DNA of 53,968 nucleotides from Aphodosoma sp045658305 (GCA_045658305.1 JAZOUT010000119.1:1-53968); one strand, 5' to 3'. Shown: positions 15,245 to 24,939, numbered from the stretch's first letter. Numbers and translations are program-made. The notes: generated by a model from the letters alone, not told the origin.

Positions 15245-15712
15245 ATGATACAAAAGGATATTATTACTAATTTGGTTATCAGCAAGTTGGTTGATACGAG
15301 ATATTTTTTGGTTGATGTTACGGTGTCGGCAGATAACGTGATAAAGGTGGAAATTGATGCTGAAGATGGCGTTGATATTGATTTTTGTGTAGAGTTGAAT
15401 CGTTTTATTGAGGCGAATTTTGACCGAGAGGTAGAGGATTATGAGCTTGAGGTGGGTTCGGCAGGGCTTACTTCGCCTTTTAAGGTGAAACGTCAGTATG
15501 AGAAAAATCTCAATGAGGATGTTGAGGTGTTGGAGGCAAATGGTATTAAGCATGAGGGTGTTTTGGTAGAAGTTGGAGATGAGGGTTTTGTGATTGAGGA
15601 GACTAAAATGATGAGGAAAGAGGGTGATAAGCGTAAGAAGGCTTATACGGAGCGTGTTGAATTTAAATATTCGGAAATAAAATATACTAAATACATAATA
15701 AACTTTAAGTAA
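15245..15712 (+). CDS. rimP: ribosome maturation factor RimP
   Basis: Needed for late 30S subunit assembly. 155 residues from the ATG at 15245; an in-frame GTG at 15239 is less likely. It has the N-terminal alpha/beta domain with the GVDIDFCVELNRFIEANF block near residues 43-60 and the EVGSAGLTSPF motif near 75, diagnostic of RimP, then the C-terminal SH3-like domain. Its stop overlaps the nusA start by one base. The order rimP-nusA-infB is the widespread bacterial arrangement. Confidence 0.95.
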   Translation: MIQKDIITNLVISKLVDTRYFLVDVTVSADNVIKVEIDAEDGVDIDFCVELNRFIEANFDREVEDYELEVGSAGLTSPFKVKRQYEKNLNEDVEVLEANGIKHEGVLVEVGDEGFVIEETKMMRKEGDKRKKAYTERVEFKYSEIKYTKYIINFK

Positions 15713-16962
15713 TGGCTAAAAAAGAGAAAGTAAATCTTATTGAAACCTTTTCGGAGTTCAAAGATTTGAAGGCGATTGATCGTTCTACATTGATCAGTAT
15801 TTTGGAAGATTCGTTCCGTAGCGTTATTGCTAAGATGTATGGAACAGATGAGAATTATGACGTGATTATCAACCCTGAGACAGGCGATTGCGAGATTCTT
15901 CGTACACGTACTATTGTAGAGGACGATGAATTGGAAAATGAAAGTATGGAGATTGCTCTTAGTGCGGCTCAAGAGATAGATGAGGATTATGAGGTGGGAG
16001 AAGAGGTTGTGGATAAAGTTGAGTTTTTGAGTTTTGGTCGTCGTGCTGTTCTTAACCTTCGTCAGACTTTGGCTTCACGTATTCTTGAGCTTCAAAAAGA
16101 GGCTCTTTATGAGAGATATGCGGATATTATTGGTCAAGTGGTGACAGGTGATGTTTATCAAGTGTGCAAAAAAGAGGTGCTTATTTTGGATGAAGATAAA
16201 AATGAAATGCTTCTTCCAAAGCAAGAGCAGATTCCTAATGATTTTTATCGCAAAGGTGAACCTATTCGTGCGGTTGTGCTTCGCGTAGATAATAAAAATA
16301 ATAATCCAAAAATTTATCTTTCACGTACTTCTCCACTCTTTTTGGAGCGTCTTATCGAACAAGAGGTGCCTGAAATTCATGATGGTTTGATTACTATTAA
16401 GAAGGTGGTGCGTATACCAGGTGAACGTGCTAAAGTGGCAGTTGAGTCGTTTGACGATCGTATAGATCCAGTAGGCGCATGTGTTGGTATGAAAGGTGCT
16501 CGTATTCATGGTATTGTGCGTGAATTGCGTAATGAAAATATTGACGTTATCAATTATACGAATAATCCAAGCCTTTATATTGCTCGTGCTCTTAGTCCAG
16601 CAAAAGTGCAAACTATTGAACTTGATGAAGAGAATAAGAAGGCAAATGTATATCTTCGTCCAGAAGAGATTTCGCTTGCTATCGGTAAGAATGGTAATAA
16701 TATTAAATTGGCTACAATGCTTACGGGTTATACGATTGATGTATTCCGTAATGATGTTGAAGTTGATGAAGAAGATATTTACCTCGATGAATTTAGTGAT
16801 GAAATTGATGGTTGGATTATTGATGTATTGAAAGGTATCGGTTGCGATACAGCTAAAAATGTGTTGGCTCTTACTCGCGAAGAGTTGATTCAACGCTCGG
16901 ACCTTGAAGAGGAAACTGTAGATGAGGTGTTGGCTGTATTGAAAGCTGAATTTGAAGATTAA
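15712..16962 (+). CDS. nusA: transcription termination/antitermination factor NusA
   Basis: 416 residues, shorter than the E. coli protein as usual outside Proteobacteria. The N-terminal RNA-polymerase-binding domain (about 1-125) is followed by an S1 domain (about 130-200), then two KH domains including GACVGMKGARI near residue 260 and the second KH loop SLAIGKNGNNIKLA near 325. A short helix-hairpin-helix-like tail (about 370-416) ends the protein. It is translated in a one-base overlap with rimP. Confidence 0.96.
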   Translation: MAKKEKVNLIETFSEFKDLKAIDRSTLISILEDSFRSVIAKMYGTDENYDVIINPETGDCEILRTRTIVEDDELENESMEIALSAAQEIDEDYEVGEEVVDKVEFLSFGRRAVLNLRQTLASRILELQKEALYERYADIIGQVVTGDVYQVCKKEVLILDEDKNEMLLPKQEQIPNDFYRKGEPIRAVVLRVDNKNNNPKIYLSRTSPLFLERLIEQEVPEIHDGLITIKKVVRIPGERAKVAVESFDDRIDPVGACVGMKGARIHGIVRELRNENIDVINYTNNPSLYIARALSPAKVQTIELDEENKKANVYLRPEEISLAIGKNGNNIKLATMLTGYTIDVFRNDVEVDEEDIYLDEFSDEIDGWIIDVLKGIGCDTAKNVLALTREELIQRSDLEEETVDEVLAVLKAEFED

Positions 16963-17100
16963 AAAAATAGTCAACAGTCAACAGACTAATGTCTACAGTC
17001 TGTTGCGGTCTATTGACCGTTGATTAAAAACCGAATGGTGGCTGTTGATTGTTGACTACTTAGACTGTAGACAATAAATGCAAACTCTAAACTAAAATAT
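16963..17100 (+). repeat. structured nusA-infB spacer with interleaved inverted repeats
   Basis: The 138-base spacer carries AGTCAAC heptamers (AGTCAACAGTCAACAG, about 16972-16987) complementary to CTGTTGATTGTTGACT (about 17044-17059). It also carries TGTCTACAGTCT (about 16991-17002) complementary to AGACTGTAGACA (about 17061-17072). The two pairs interleave (A-B-A'-B'), so they cannot both form simple hairpins. Confidence 0.6.
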
Positions 17101-20076
17101 ATGGCAAGATTAGGAAAATTAGTAAAAACATTGAAGATTGGTATTGGTACAGCAACAGATTTTTTGAAATCAAAAGGTTTTACTGTAGAAGAGGATTTTA
17201 ATTCGAAACTTACAGGCGAACAAGAGGCTTTGCTTTTGAAGGAATTTGCTACGCCTGAAATGTTAGCAGAATTTGAAGCTCAAAAGAAAGAGCCTAAAAA
17301 GGCAAAAGTAGAAGAGCCAAAAAAGGTTGTGGAAGAACCTAAAAAAGAGGCGAAAAAAGCTGAGGTGAAATCAGGACCTGAAAAACCACAGATAAAAGTT
17401 GTGGATAAGATAGACTTGGATGCTCTTAACAAACCTAAAGTTGTAGAGAAAAAAGAGGAGCCAAAAGATGAGCCAAAAGTGGAATTAAAGAAAGAGGAGC
17501 CTAAAAAAGAGGTTGTTCCTGCTCAGCCTGCGCTTAAAAAAGAGGATAAAAAGGCTGAACTAAAACCTAAAAAAGAAGAAAAACAAAAAGAATCAAAACC
17601 AGTCGAAAAAGAAAATCTTGCCAAAGAAAATAAAACAGAGAACCCTGCTGTGAAAGCAGAACCAATGAAGGAGGAAACTAAAAAAGCGGAAGAACCAGTA
17701 GTAGAAACGAAAGAAGATGAAATCTTCACTTATCGTAAAGTTGAGTTCAAGAGCAATATTAAAGTTCTTGACACAATAGACTTGTCTGCTATAAATAGCA
17801 ATACTCGCCCAGCTAAAAAATCGAAAGAAGAGTTGCGCAAAGACCGTATTGCCAAAGAACGTCAAGCAGCTGAGGCTCGTCGTAAAGCTCAAAAAGAGGC
17901 TAATAAAAAAGCACAAAAAGAGGGTAAATCTGATGAAGTATTTAGCGTTGATAAGCCAAAATTGCAAGGTCCTAATGTGGTTGATAAAATCAATCTTGAT
18001 GGTCAAGGCAAAGGTGGAGAAAAAGGTGATAAGAAAAAACGTAAACGTATTGGTGGCGAGCGCGTAGATGTAAGTAAAGCTATGCAAGGTGGCGGTCAAC
18101 CTCAAGGTGGCGGTCAAAAAGAGGGTAAGAAAAAGAATAAAAATCAAAAAACTATTCATACTCCTATTGTTAGCGAAGAAGATGTTGCACGTCAAGTAAA
18201 AGAGACTTTGGCTCGTCTTACTGAAGGTAACAAAGGAGTGAAAAAAGGTGCTAAATATCGTAAAGAGAAACGTGAAGCCAATGCTCAACGCTTGCAAAAT
18301 GAGCAAGAAATGGAACAACTCGAATCAAAAATTCTTAAGTTGACTGAGTTTGTTACCGCTAATGAGTTGGCTGCGATGATGAATGTAGCAGTAACTCAAA
18401 TTATTCAAACTTGTTTCAACCTCGGTTTGTTCGTTTCTATCAACCAACGTCTTGATGCCGAAACTATCAATATTGTGGCTGACGAATTTGGTTTCCAAAC
18501 TGAGTTTGTTTCTGCTGATGTTGTGAATGCTATTCAAGAAGAGGCCGACAATGAAGAAGATCTTCTTCCACGTCCACCAATCGTGACAGTGATGGGTCAC
18601 GTTGACCACGGTAAAACTTCGTTGCTCGACTACATTCGTAAATCTAATGTTATTGCAGGTGAAGCTGGTGGTATTACTCAGCATATTGGTGCTTACAACG
18701 TAACACTTGAGGATGGTCGTCATATCACATTCCTTGATACTCCTGGTCACGAAGCGTTTACTGCGATGCGTGCTCGTGGTGCTCAAGTTACCGATATCGC
18801 TATTATTATTGTTGCAGCTGATGATAACGTAATGCCTCAAACTGTCGAAGCTATCAATCATGCTTCTGCTGCTGGTGTGCCTATCGTATTTGCAATCAAT
18901 AAAGTAGATAAACCAAGTGCTAATCCTGATAAAATTAAAGAGTCGCTTGCTGCGATGAACTATCTTGTAGAAGAGTGGGGTGGTAAATATCAATCTCAAG
19001 ACATTTCTGCTAAACATGGTATGGGTGTCAATGAGTTGCTTGAAAAAGTATTGCTCGAAGCCGAATTGCTCGAGCTTAAAGCAAACCCTAATCGTAAAGC
19101 ATCAGGTTCTGTTATCGAATCTTCGCTTGATAAAGGTCGTGGTTATGTGGCTACAGTGCTTGTAAACAACGGTACTTTGCGTGTTGGTGATGTTATGCTT
19201 GCTGGTACAGCTTATGGTCGTGTGAAAGCTATGTTCAACGAACGTAATCAACGTATTAAAGAGGCAGGTCCTGCTGAACCAGTTATTGTATTGGGTCTTA
19301 ATGGTGCTCCTCAAGCTGGTGATAACTTCAATATTTTTGATCAAGATCATGAGGCTCGTGATATTGCCAATAAACGTGAGCAATTGGCACGTGAACAAGG
19401 TCTTCGTACATCTAAACACCTTACTCTCGAAGAAATTGGTCGTCGTATTGCTCTTGGCAACTTCCAAGAACTCAACCTTATCGTTAAAGGTGACGTGGAT
19501 GGTTCTATCGAGGCATTGTCTGACTCTTTGTTGAAGCTCTCTACCGAAGAAATTCAAGTTAATGTAATTCACAAAGCAGTTGGTCAGATCTCAGAAAGCG
19601 ACGTTACTTTGGCTGCGGCATCTAATGCAATTATCGTCGGTTTTCAAGTGCGTCCTTCTATGGAGGCTCGTAAATTGGCAGAAAAAGAAGAGGTTGATAT
19701 CCGTCTCTATTCTATCATTTATGACGCTATTGAAGAGCTTAAAGCTGCTATGGAAGGTATGTTGGCTCCAGATATTAAAGAGGAAGTTACTGCGACACTC
19801 GAAATTCGCGAAACCTTCAAAATCACCAAAGTTGGTACAATTGCCGGCTGTATGGTTAAAGAAGGTAAAATCAAACGTACCAATAAGATACGTCTCATTC
19901 GCGATGGTATCGTAATCTATACAGGCGAACTTGCATCGCTCAAACGTATGAAAGACGATGTTAAAGAGGTTAACTTTGGTTACGAATGTGGTCTTAATAT
20001 TGCTAACTACAACGATATCCGCATCGGTGATATCATCGAGGCTTACGAAGAAGTAGAAGTTAAGAAAACACTCTAA
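17101..20076 (+). CDS. infB: translation initiation factor IF-2
   Basis: GTPase that places initiator fMet-tRNA on the 30S subunit. 991 residues. A winged-helix-like IF2 N-terminal domain (about 1-55) is followed by a long Lys/Glu/Pro-rich low-complexity region (about 60-390), a second N-domain (about 405-460), and the G domain with GHVDHGKTS near 496, DTPGHEAF near 543 and NKVDKP near 600. C-terminal domains II, III and IV follow. Codon choice (CGT, CTT, GCT) is that of a highly expressed gene. It ends 14 bases before a strong hairpin. Confidence 0.98.
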   Translation: MARLGKLVKTLKIGIGTATDFLKSKGFTVEEDFNSKLTGEQEALLLKEFATPEMLAEFEAQKKEPKKAKVEEPKKVVEEPKKEAKKAEVKSGPEKPQIKVVDKIDLDALNKPKVVEKKEEPKDEPKVELKKEEPKKEVVPAQPALKKEDKKAELKPKKEEKQKESKPVEKENLAKENKTENPAVKAEPMKEETKKAEEPVVETKEDEIFTYRKVEFKSNIKVLDTIDLSAINSNTRPAKKSKEELRKDRIAKERQAAEARRKAQKEANKKAQKEGKSDEVFSVDKPKLQGPNVVDKINLDGQGKGGEKGDKKKRKRIGGERVDVSKAMQGGGQPQGGGQKEGKKKNKNQKTIHTPIVSEEDVARQVKETLARLTEGNKGVKKGAKYRKEKREANAQRLQNEQEMEQLESKILKLTEFVTANELAAMMNVAVTQIIQTCFNLGLFVSINQRLDAETINIVADEFGFQTEFVSADVVNAIQEEADNEEDLLPRPPIVTVMGHVDHGKTSLLDYIRKSNVIAGEAGGITQHIGAYNVTLEDGRHITFLDTPGHEAFTAMRARGAQVTDIAIIIVAADDNVMPQTVEAINHASAAGVPIVFAINKVDKPSANPDKIKESLAAMNYLVEEWGGKYQSQDISAKHGMGVNELLEKVLLEAELLELKANPNRKASGSVIESSLDKGRGYVATVLVNNGTLRVGDVMLAGTAYGRVKAMFNERNQRIKEAGPAEPVIVLGLNGAPQAGDNFNIFDQDHEARDIANKREQLAREQGLRTSKHLTLEEIGRRIALGNFQELNLIVKGDVDGSIEALSDSLLKLSTEEIQVNVIHKAVGQISESDVTLAAASNAIIVGFQVRPSMEARKLAEKEEVDIRLYSIIYDAIEELKAAMEGMLAPDIKEEVTATLEIRETFKITKVGTIAGCMVKEGKIKRTNKIRLIRDGIVIYTGELASLKRMKDDVKEVNFGYECGLNIANYNDIRIGDIIEAYEEVEVKKTL

Positions 20077-20090
20077 TTTGTTATAAAATA

Positions 20091-20136
20091 AAAGACACGA
20101 GATATAAGACTTTGTCTTGTGTCTCGTGTCTTTTTA
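20091..20136 (+). terminator. infB terminator built from heptamers
   Basis: Arms AAAGACACGAGA / TCTCGTGTCTTTT with an inner AGAC/GTCT pair, followed by T residues. The sequence itself is heptameric (GTCTTGT-GTCTCGT-GTCTTTT). Confidence 0.78.
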
Positions 20137-20169
20137 GTATAGAATCTATAAAGTTTTTTATCTTATACT

Positions 20170-20715
20170 ATGAATTATCTTGATATAATACTTGTTATAC
20201 CTCTTGCTTATGGTCTTGTACAGGGGTTACGTAAGGGGCTTATAAAAGAGATAGCAGGTTTGCTTGCTGTTGTTTTGGGTATATATTTGGCACGTTATTT
20301 TTCGTTGTCAGCATCGCAAGCTTTGACAGAAATGACAGGTTGGGCTACAAATATTTGTACACCATTGGCGTATGCATTAGTGTTTGTTGTAGTTTCGTTG
20401 TCTATTTCGACATTGTCGTATATGCTTAGTAAGATTGTAGGTGCGATAATGTTAGGTTGGCTGAATCGTTTATTTGGTGCGGTGTTTGGTGTTGTGAAGA
20501 TGACGTTGTTATTGAGTGTGATACTTAATTTTGTGGCAATAATGAATCAATATATGCCAATTAAGGAGAAGCCTATAGTGCAAGAGTCGTTGTTATATTC
20601 TCCAATTGAGAATGTAATGGGCTCAGTGTTGCCTTTGTTGAATTTTGAGGATTTTACCACTGCAGTTCGTGAAGGTATAGTAGAACCTGCAACTAAAGTA
20701 ATTGAGGATTTGTAG
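20170..20715 (+). CDS. cvpA: CvpA family membrane protein
   Basis: 181 residues with four hydrophobic segments (about 2-22, 28-48, 65-95, 105-125). The N-terminal pattern NYLDIILVIPLAYGLVQGLRKGLIKEIAGLLAV has the conserved GLRKGLIKE turn of the colicin-V-production family. In other bacteria CvpA affects envelope homeostasis; the exact role is unknown. It stands alone between the infB terminator and a bidirectional terminator shared with dnaJ. Confidence 0.88.
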   Translation: MNYLDIILVIPLAYGLVQGLRKGLIKEIAGLLAVVLGIYLARYFSLSASQALTEMTGWATNICTPLAYALVFVVVSLSISTLSYMLSKIVGAIMLGWLNRLFGAVFGVVKMTLLLSVILNFVAIMNQYMPIKEKPIVQESLLYSPIENVMGSVLPLLNFEDFTTAVREGIVEPATKVIEDL

Positions 20716-20794
20716 GTTTGTGGTTGTGGGTTTATTGTGGTTTGCTTACAGTTTGCCTGAGGATTGATATTTGTTAGATAGCAATTTGTGAAAC

Positions 20795-20835
20795 AAAAAA
20801 GAGTGTATGTGAAAAAAACGCATACACTCTTTTTT
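20795..20835. terminator. bidirectional terminator cvpA / dnaJ
   Basis: Perfect 15-bp stem AAAAAAGAGTGTATG / CATACACTCTTTTTT with an A-rich loop. The dnaJ stop codon begins right at its edge (20838-20836). Confidence 0.9.
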
Positions 20836-21984
20836 TTATTCAAACAAATTTCTGAATCTATTAAAGAAGTTTTTAGCTGCTGAAGCATTTGGTTTCATAT
20901 TCTTCGATTCGCTTAACTTTTCAAATATTTTTTTCTCGTCTGATGATAACTCTTCTGGAATATATACACCGATATTTACCAATAAATCACCTGTTCCATA
21001 GCGGTTTACATCAGGTAGACCCTTGTTGCGTAATCTTAGCACCTTGCCAGGTTGTGTGCCTTTATCAATTTTCACTTTCACTTTTCCGTCAATAGTTGGA
21101 ATTTCTACCATTCCGCCTAATATAGCAGTAGGTAAATCAAGTAAAAGATTATATATTAGGTTGTTTTGGTCGCGAATAAGTTCTGGGTGTTTTTCTTCTT
21201 CTATGACAATCAATAAGTCTCCTGGGATGCCACCTCTGCGAGCTGCATTTCCTTTGCCTGACATACTAAGTTGCATACCTTCAGCTACACCTGCAGGAAT
21301 ATTGATTGTAATTACCTCTTCTTGTATTGTTACGCCTTCGCCCTTGCAGTGAGGACATTCGTCTTTGATTATTTTTCCTTCTCCACCACATTTAGGACAA
21401 GCAGTGCGAGTTTGCATATTGCCAAGTATAGTGCGTTGTACGCGAGTTACATAGCCAGAACCACCGCATTCAGGACAAGTAGTTGTGCTGTGTGAATCTT
21501 TTGCACCAGTGCCATCACAATGAGTACAAGTTACGGCTTTGCGTACTTTGATTTTCTTTTCGCAACCTGTGGCAATATCTTTTAATGTCAATTTGACACG
21601 AACACGCAAGTCCGAGCCTCGATTAACACGTTGACGAGAGCCTCCGCCTCCACCAAAACCGCTGAAACCTCCAAATCCAAAGTGGCCTCCAAATATGTCA
21701 CCGAATTGTGAGAATATGTCTTCCATATTCATACCACCTCCGCCGAAACCACTTGCACCACCCATACCTGCATGCCCAAATTGGTCATAACGAGCACGTT
21801 TATCTGCATCGCTAAGTACTTCGTATGCTTCTGCCGCCTCTTTGAATTTTTCCTCAGCCTCTTTATCACCCGGATTTTTGTCAGGGTGATATTGGATAGC
21901 CTTTTTGCGGTATGCTTTTTTTATTTCTTCATCAGATGCACCCTTTTGTACACCTAATACTTCATAATAATCGCGTTTTGACAT
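20836..21984 (-). CDS. dnaJ: chaperone protein DnaJ
   Basis: Hsp40 co-chaperone that delivers substrates to DnaK and stimulates its ATPase. 382 residues: a J domain with HPD in YHPDKNPG near residue 33, a Gly/Phe-rich region (about 75-115), four zinc motifs CTHCDGTG, CPECGGSG, CPKCGGEG and CPHCKGEG (about 147-205), and C-terminal substrate domains. It follows grpE after 22 bases; dnaK is not in the window. Confidence 0.98.
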   Translation of the reverse strand: MSKRDYYEVLGVQKGASDEEIKKAYRKKAIQYHPDKNPGDKEAEEKFKEAAEAYEVLSDADKRARYDQFGHAGMGGASGFGGGGMNMEDIFSQFGDIFGGHFGFGGFSGFGGGGGSRQRVNRGSDLRVRVKLTLKDIATGCEKKIKVRKAVTCTHCDGTGAKDSHSTTTCPECGGSGYVTRVQRTILGNMQTRTACPKCGGEGKIIKDECPHCKGEGVTIQEEVITINIPAGVAEGMQLSMSGKGNAARRGGIPGDLLIVIEEEKHPELIRDQNNLIYNLLLDLPTAILGGMVEIPTIDGKVKVKIDKGTQPGKVLRLRNKGLPDVNRYGTGDLLVNIGVYIPEELSSDEKKIFEKLSESKNMKPNASAAKNFFNRFRNLFE

Positions 21985-22006
21985 ATAATTCTAAATTATG
22001 AATTAA

Positions 22007-22564
22007 TTAAGCTCCAACTACAACCTTTGCGTGGCGGATAACTTTTTCGTTCATCGTATAACCTTTTGTAGTACAATCTACAATTTTATCCTTCAATTCA
22101 GGGGTAGGGGCAGGAATAGTAGTGATGGCCTCGTGATATTCAGTATCGAATGGAGCCTCTTTGGTTTCTATTACGGCTACTCCGTTAGATTTCATCATCG
22201 ACATTATTTGGCTATAAATCAACTCAACACCCTGACGCACAGCATTTACATCTTCAGCAGTTTTCATGCTTTCCAATGCGCGTTCAAAATTATCTACGAT
22301 AGGTAGAAAATCAACAATAATTCTTTCGCCAGCGTTTTTAATCAAATCTGCTTTCTCTTTGATAGTGCGTTTGCGATAGTTGTCAAAGTCTGCCATTAAT
22401 CTCAAATAACTATCGTTAATGTCATTATATTTCTTTTCCCACTCATTTACCTCTTCTGTTTCTTGATTTTCCACCACATCTTCTTGAGGTGTTTGTGTCT
22501 CATTTTTCATTTCTTGAGTTTCAGATTGTGTCTCTTCGACTTTAGTCTCTTTTTCTTTCTTCAT
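22007..22564 (-). CDS. grpE: nucleotide exchange factor GrpE
   Basis: 185 residues. An acidic, Thr/Glu-rich N-terminus (about 1-45) is followed by the long coiled helix with YLRLMADFDNYRKRT near residue 55 and the C-terminal beta wing (about 130-185) with the family ending ATTKGYTMNEKVIRHAKVVV-type pattern (here CTTKGYTMNEKVIRHAKV). It releases ADP from DnaK and is co-transcribed with dnaJ. A -7 element TATTTTTG (22607-22600, - strand) lies about 35 bases upstream. Confidence 0.96.
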   Translation of the reverse strand: MKKEKETKVEETQSETQEMKNETQTPQEDVVENQETEEVNEWEKKYNDINDSYLRLMADFDNYRKRTIKEKADLIKNAGERIIVDFLPIVDNFERALESMKTAEDVNAVRQGVELIYSQIMSMMKSNGVAVIETKEAPFDTEYHEAITTIPAPTPELKDKIVDCTTKGYTMNEKVIRHAKVVVGA

Positions 22565-22599
22565 GTTGTTGTAAAAATTATATTTCTTTATCTATATAT

Positions 22600-22607
22600 C
22601 AAAAATA
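22600..22607 (-). promoter_or_regulatory. grpE-dnaJ -7 element
   Basis: TATTTTTG on the - strand, 36 bases before the grpE ATG. No matching -33 TTTG stands at the usual 20-base distance, and no CIRCE-type inverted repeat was seen. Confidence 0.45.
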
Positions 22608-22741
22608 TTGCCAAAAACAAATATGTGTCATATTGTCATAGTAATAAATTCCAAAAGCTGCCACTATTATTTTTTGTATAATTTATGAGGCATAAATGAT
22701 ATTGTATAAAGTACGATAACATCTATCAATTTAATACAATA

Positions 22742-22800
22742 ACCCATCCAAATCTTAAATATAGGATAGAGCAAACTGCAAGCAACCTTCACCCTACCTT
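22742..22800 (-). repeat. dispersed repeat core, copy C (inverted)
   Basis: Read on the - strand this gives GGTAGGGTGAAGGTTGCTTG, CAGTTTGCTC, then TATCCTATATTTAAGATTTGG. It matches the core of copy A (411-455) closely but lacks the ATACAC palindromes. Confidence 0.7.
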
Positions 22801-22838
22801 CGTTTTATGCTCCGAAATACAATAACTAAAAGCAAAAA

Positions 22839-22861
22839 GAGAGTGACATTTCGTCACTCTC
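22839..22861 (-). terminator. dsbD terminator
   Basis: GAGAGTGAC-ATTTC-GTCACTCTC, followed on the - strand by TTTTTGCTTTTAG. It lies 25 bases after the dsbD stop. Confidence 0.85.
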
Positions 22862-22886
22862 ACATTTATTTAGTTGTCAAAAACAA

Positions 22887-24836
22887 TTATTTTTTGTTTT
22901 TATAGTTGTCCAATGTTGCTTTAAGGAATTCAACAAAGTTAGCAGGATTTTCATCGAATGCATAAGATTTGTTGAGAGGTTTACCTTCAGCATCAATAGC
23001 AACATAGAAAGGTTGAGCATTAGCACCGAATTTGCTACGTTGGATGTAGCTGTTTTTCTCACCTACAGTAGTGAATTCTTTTCTTACACCACCTTCTGTT
23101 ACTACGAATGGAGTAGCAAGTGGAGTACGGTCGTCAACCATCAATGTAACGAGTACGAAGTCTTCTTGCAACATAGTAGCAACAGTTGGGTCAGTCCATA
23201 CAGAAGCTTCCATTTTACGGCAGTTTACACAACCGAAACCAGAGAAGTCAACCAATACAGGTTTGCCTGCTGTTTGAGCCATTTGCATAGCGATTTCGTA
23301 GTCGTGAGTATCAGGGTGAACTTCGTTAGTATAGAGGTTGAAGTCTTGAGTTGTCAAAGGAGGAGCGAATGCTGAAGCCGAACGACAAGGAGCACCCCAC
23401 AAACCAGGAACCAAGTAGATAGCGTATGCGAATGAAATCAAAGCCAACATCATACGACCAACGCCGATGCGTTCAACTTGATCATCGTGTGGCAATGTGA
23501 TTTTGCCGAGGAGATACATACCGAGCAATGCGAAGATAACGATCCACAAAGCGAGGAATGTTTCGCGGTCAAGGATACCCCAACCGTATGCCAAGTCAGC
23601 AACTGACAAGAATTTGAGAGAAAGAGCAAGTTCCAAGAAACCAAGAACTACTTTTACAGAGTTCAACCAACCACCTGATTTAGGCATTGATTTCAACATT
23701 GATGGGAACATTGCAAAGATAGTAAATGGCAATGCCAAAGCGATAGAGAAACCGAACATACCGATAGCAGGGCCTAACCATGAACCTTGTGCAGCTTCAA
23801 CAAGCAAAGTACCGATGATAGGACCAGTACATGAGAATGAAACGAGTACAAGAGTAAATGCCATCAACATGATAGACATGAAACCAGTAGTAGTTTCAGC
23901 TTTAGCATCCATTTTAGATGTCCAAGAAGCTGGCAATGTGATTTCGAATGCACCAAAGAATGATACTGCAAACACAACCAACATCAAGAAGAAGATGATG
24001 TTGAAGATAGCGTTAGTAGAGAGTGCGTTCAATGCAGATGCACCGAAGATACCAGTCACCAAAAGACCAAGAGTCAAATAGATGATGATGATAGCTGCAC
24101 CGTAAGTGAACGCATCGCGACGACCTTTAGCTTTATCACCTGAGCGTTTCAAGAAGAATGAAACAGTCATAGGGATGATAGGCCATACACAAGGAGTGAA
24201 CAAAGCAACAAAACCACCGAGGAAACCAAGGATGAAGATTGCCCACAATGAAGAGTCTGAAGTATTAGTAGTTTCTCCGAAAGCTTTGAGTTCATCGATA
24301 ACTGGAGTATAGATGTCATTAGCAGCCTCTTCTACAGCAGTTTCAGTTTCAGTAACTTCTGCAATTGGCATTGGTTCGCTTGCTTTAGGACCAAAAGCAA
24401 AATTGTAAGGGCCAAAGAGCATACAAGAACCAACTACTTCCGAACAAGCTTGACCAGAAGCAACCACGCCAACGCCCCAATTTTCTTCAGTAATTTTTAT
24501 TTTTTGAGCGAATACTGCAGTTTTTTCAAATGAAGTGATTTCGCACTCAAACATATTGTCGAAGATAGTGTGCGCTTCTGTTTTGATTTCAAGTTCGCCA
24601 TTGAGTTCAGCACCAATAAGATTGTTGAATTCGATTTTTGTAGCGATAGGACCTTTGTCTGTTTCTTCAAGTCCATAGATGTGCCATGTGTCATCAATTG
24701 TTGCAGTAAGAACAATCTCGGCATTTTTGCCATCTTGCTCAATTTGAGCATCCCATTTAACAGGCTCAAGCATTTGAGCGAATGTCATGGTAAAGAGGCA
24801 CATTACGAGTGCCAAGGTAGAAAAAAGTTTTTTCAT
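22887..24836 (-). CDS. dsbD: DsbD-like thiol:disulfide interchange protein
   Basis: 649 residues that carry reducing power from the cytoplasm to the periplasm. Signal peptide (1-20), N-terminal immunoglobulin-like DsbD-alpha domain with a Cys pair at 131/138 (spaced one residue wider than in E. coli), then a membrane domain of about eight helices. The first membrane Cys is in FTPCVWPIIPMT near residue 215, its partner in VSFSCTGPIIG near 330. A C-terminal periplasmic thioredoxin domain has CVNC near 535. Expected clients are periplasmic thioredoxins and cytochrome maturation. A small ORF lies upstream on the same transcript. Confidence 0.93.
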   Translation of the reverse strand: MKKLFSTLALVMCLFTMTFAQMLEPVKWDAQIEQDGKNAEIVLTATIDDTWHIYGLEETDKGPIATKIEFNNLIGAELNGELEIKTEAHTIFDNMFECEITSFEKTAVFAQKIKITEENWGVGVVASGQACSEVVGSCMLFGPYNFAFGPKASEPMPIAEVTETETAVEEAANDIYTPVIDELKAFGETTNTSDSSLWAIFILGFLGGFVALFTPCVWPIIPMTVSFFLKRSGDKAKGRRDAFTYGAAIIIIYLTLGLLVTGIFGASALNALSTNAIFNIIFFLMLVVFAVSFFGAFEITLPASWTSKMDAKAETTTGFMSIMLMAFTLVLVSFSCTGPIIGTLLVEAAQGSWLGPAIGMFGFSIALALPFTIFAMFPSMLKSMPKSGGWLNSVKVVLGFLELALSLKFLSVADLAYGWGILDRETFLALWIVIFALLGMYLLGKITLPHDDQVERIGVGRMMLALISFAYAIYLVPGLWGAPCRSASAFAPPLTTQDFNLYTNEVHPDTHDYEIAMQMAQTAGKPVLVDFSGFGCVNCRKMEASVWTDPTVATMLQEDFVLVTLMVDDRTPLATPFVVTEGGVRKEFTTVGEKNSYIQRSKFGANAQPFYVAIDAEGKPLNKSYAFDENPANFVEFLKATLDNYKNKK

Positions 24837-24939
24837 ACTTTTTAATTTAATTTATAAATTATTGTTTAGTGATTTTTTACAAATAGTTAACCATAAATTA
24901 AGGATATTCTCTATTCCCAAATCCTCATTTTATACTGAT

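Larger units (their letters stand above)
22565..22886. other. intergenic region grpE / dsbD
   Basis: 322 bases. They contain the grpE -7 element, an inverted core of the dispersed repeat (about 22742-22800, reading on the - strand AGGTTGCTTGCAGTTTGC then TATCCTATATTTAA) and the dsbD terminator. I see no gene here. Confidence 0.65.

Noticed and set aside
20716..20794. Further copy of the dispersed repeat after cvpA
   Set aside because: Only GGTTTGCTTACAGTTTGC resembles the head; no core or 11-bp unit follows, so it is too short to call.
22565..22640. CIRCE operator before grpE-dnaJ
   Set aside because: No TTAGCACTC-N9-GAGTGCTAA-like sequence is present.
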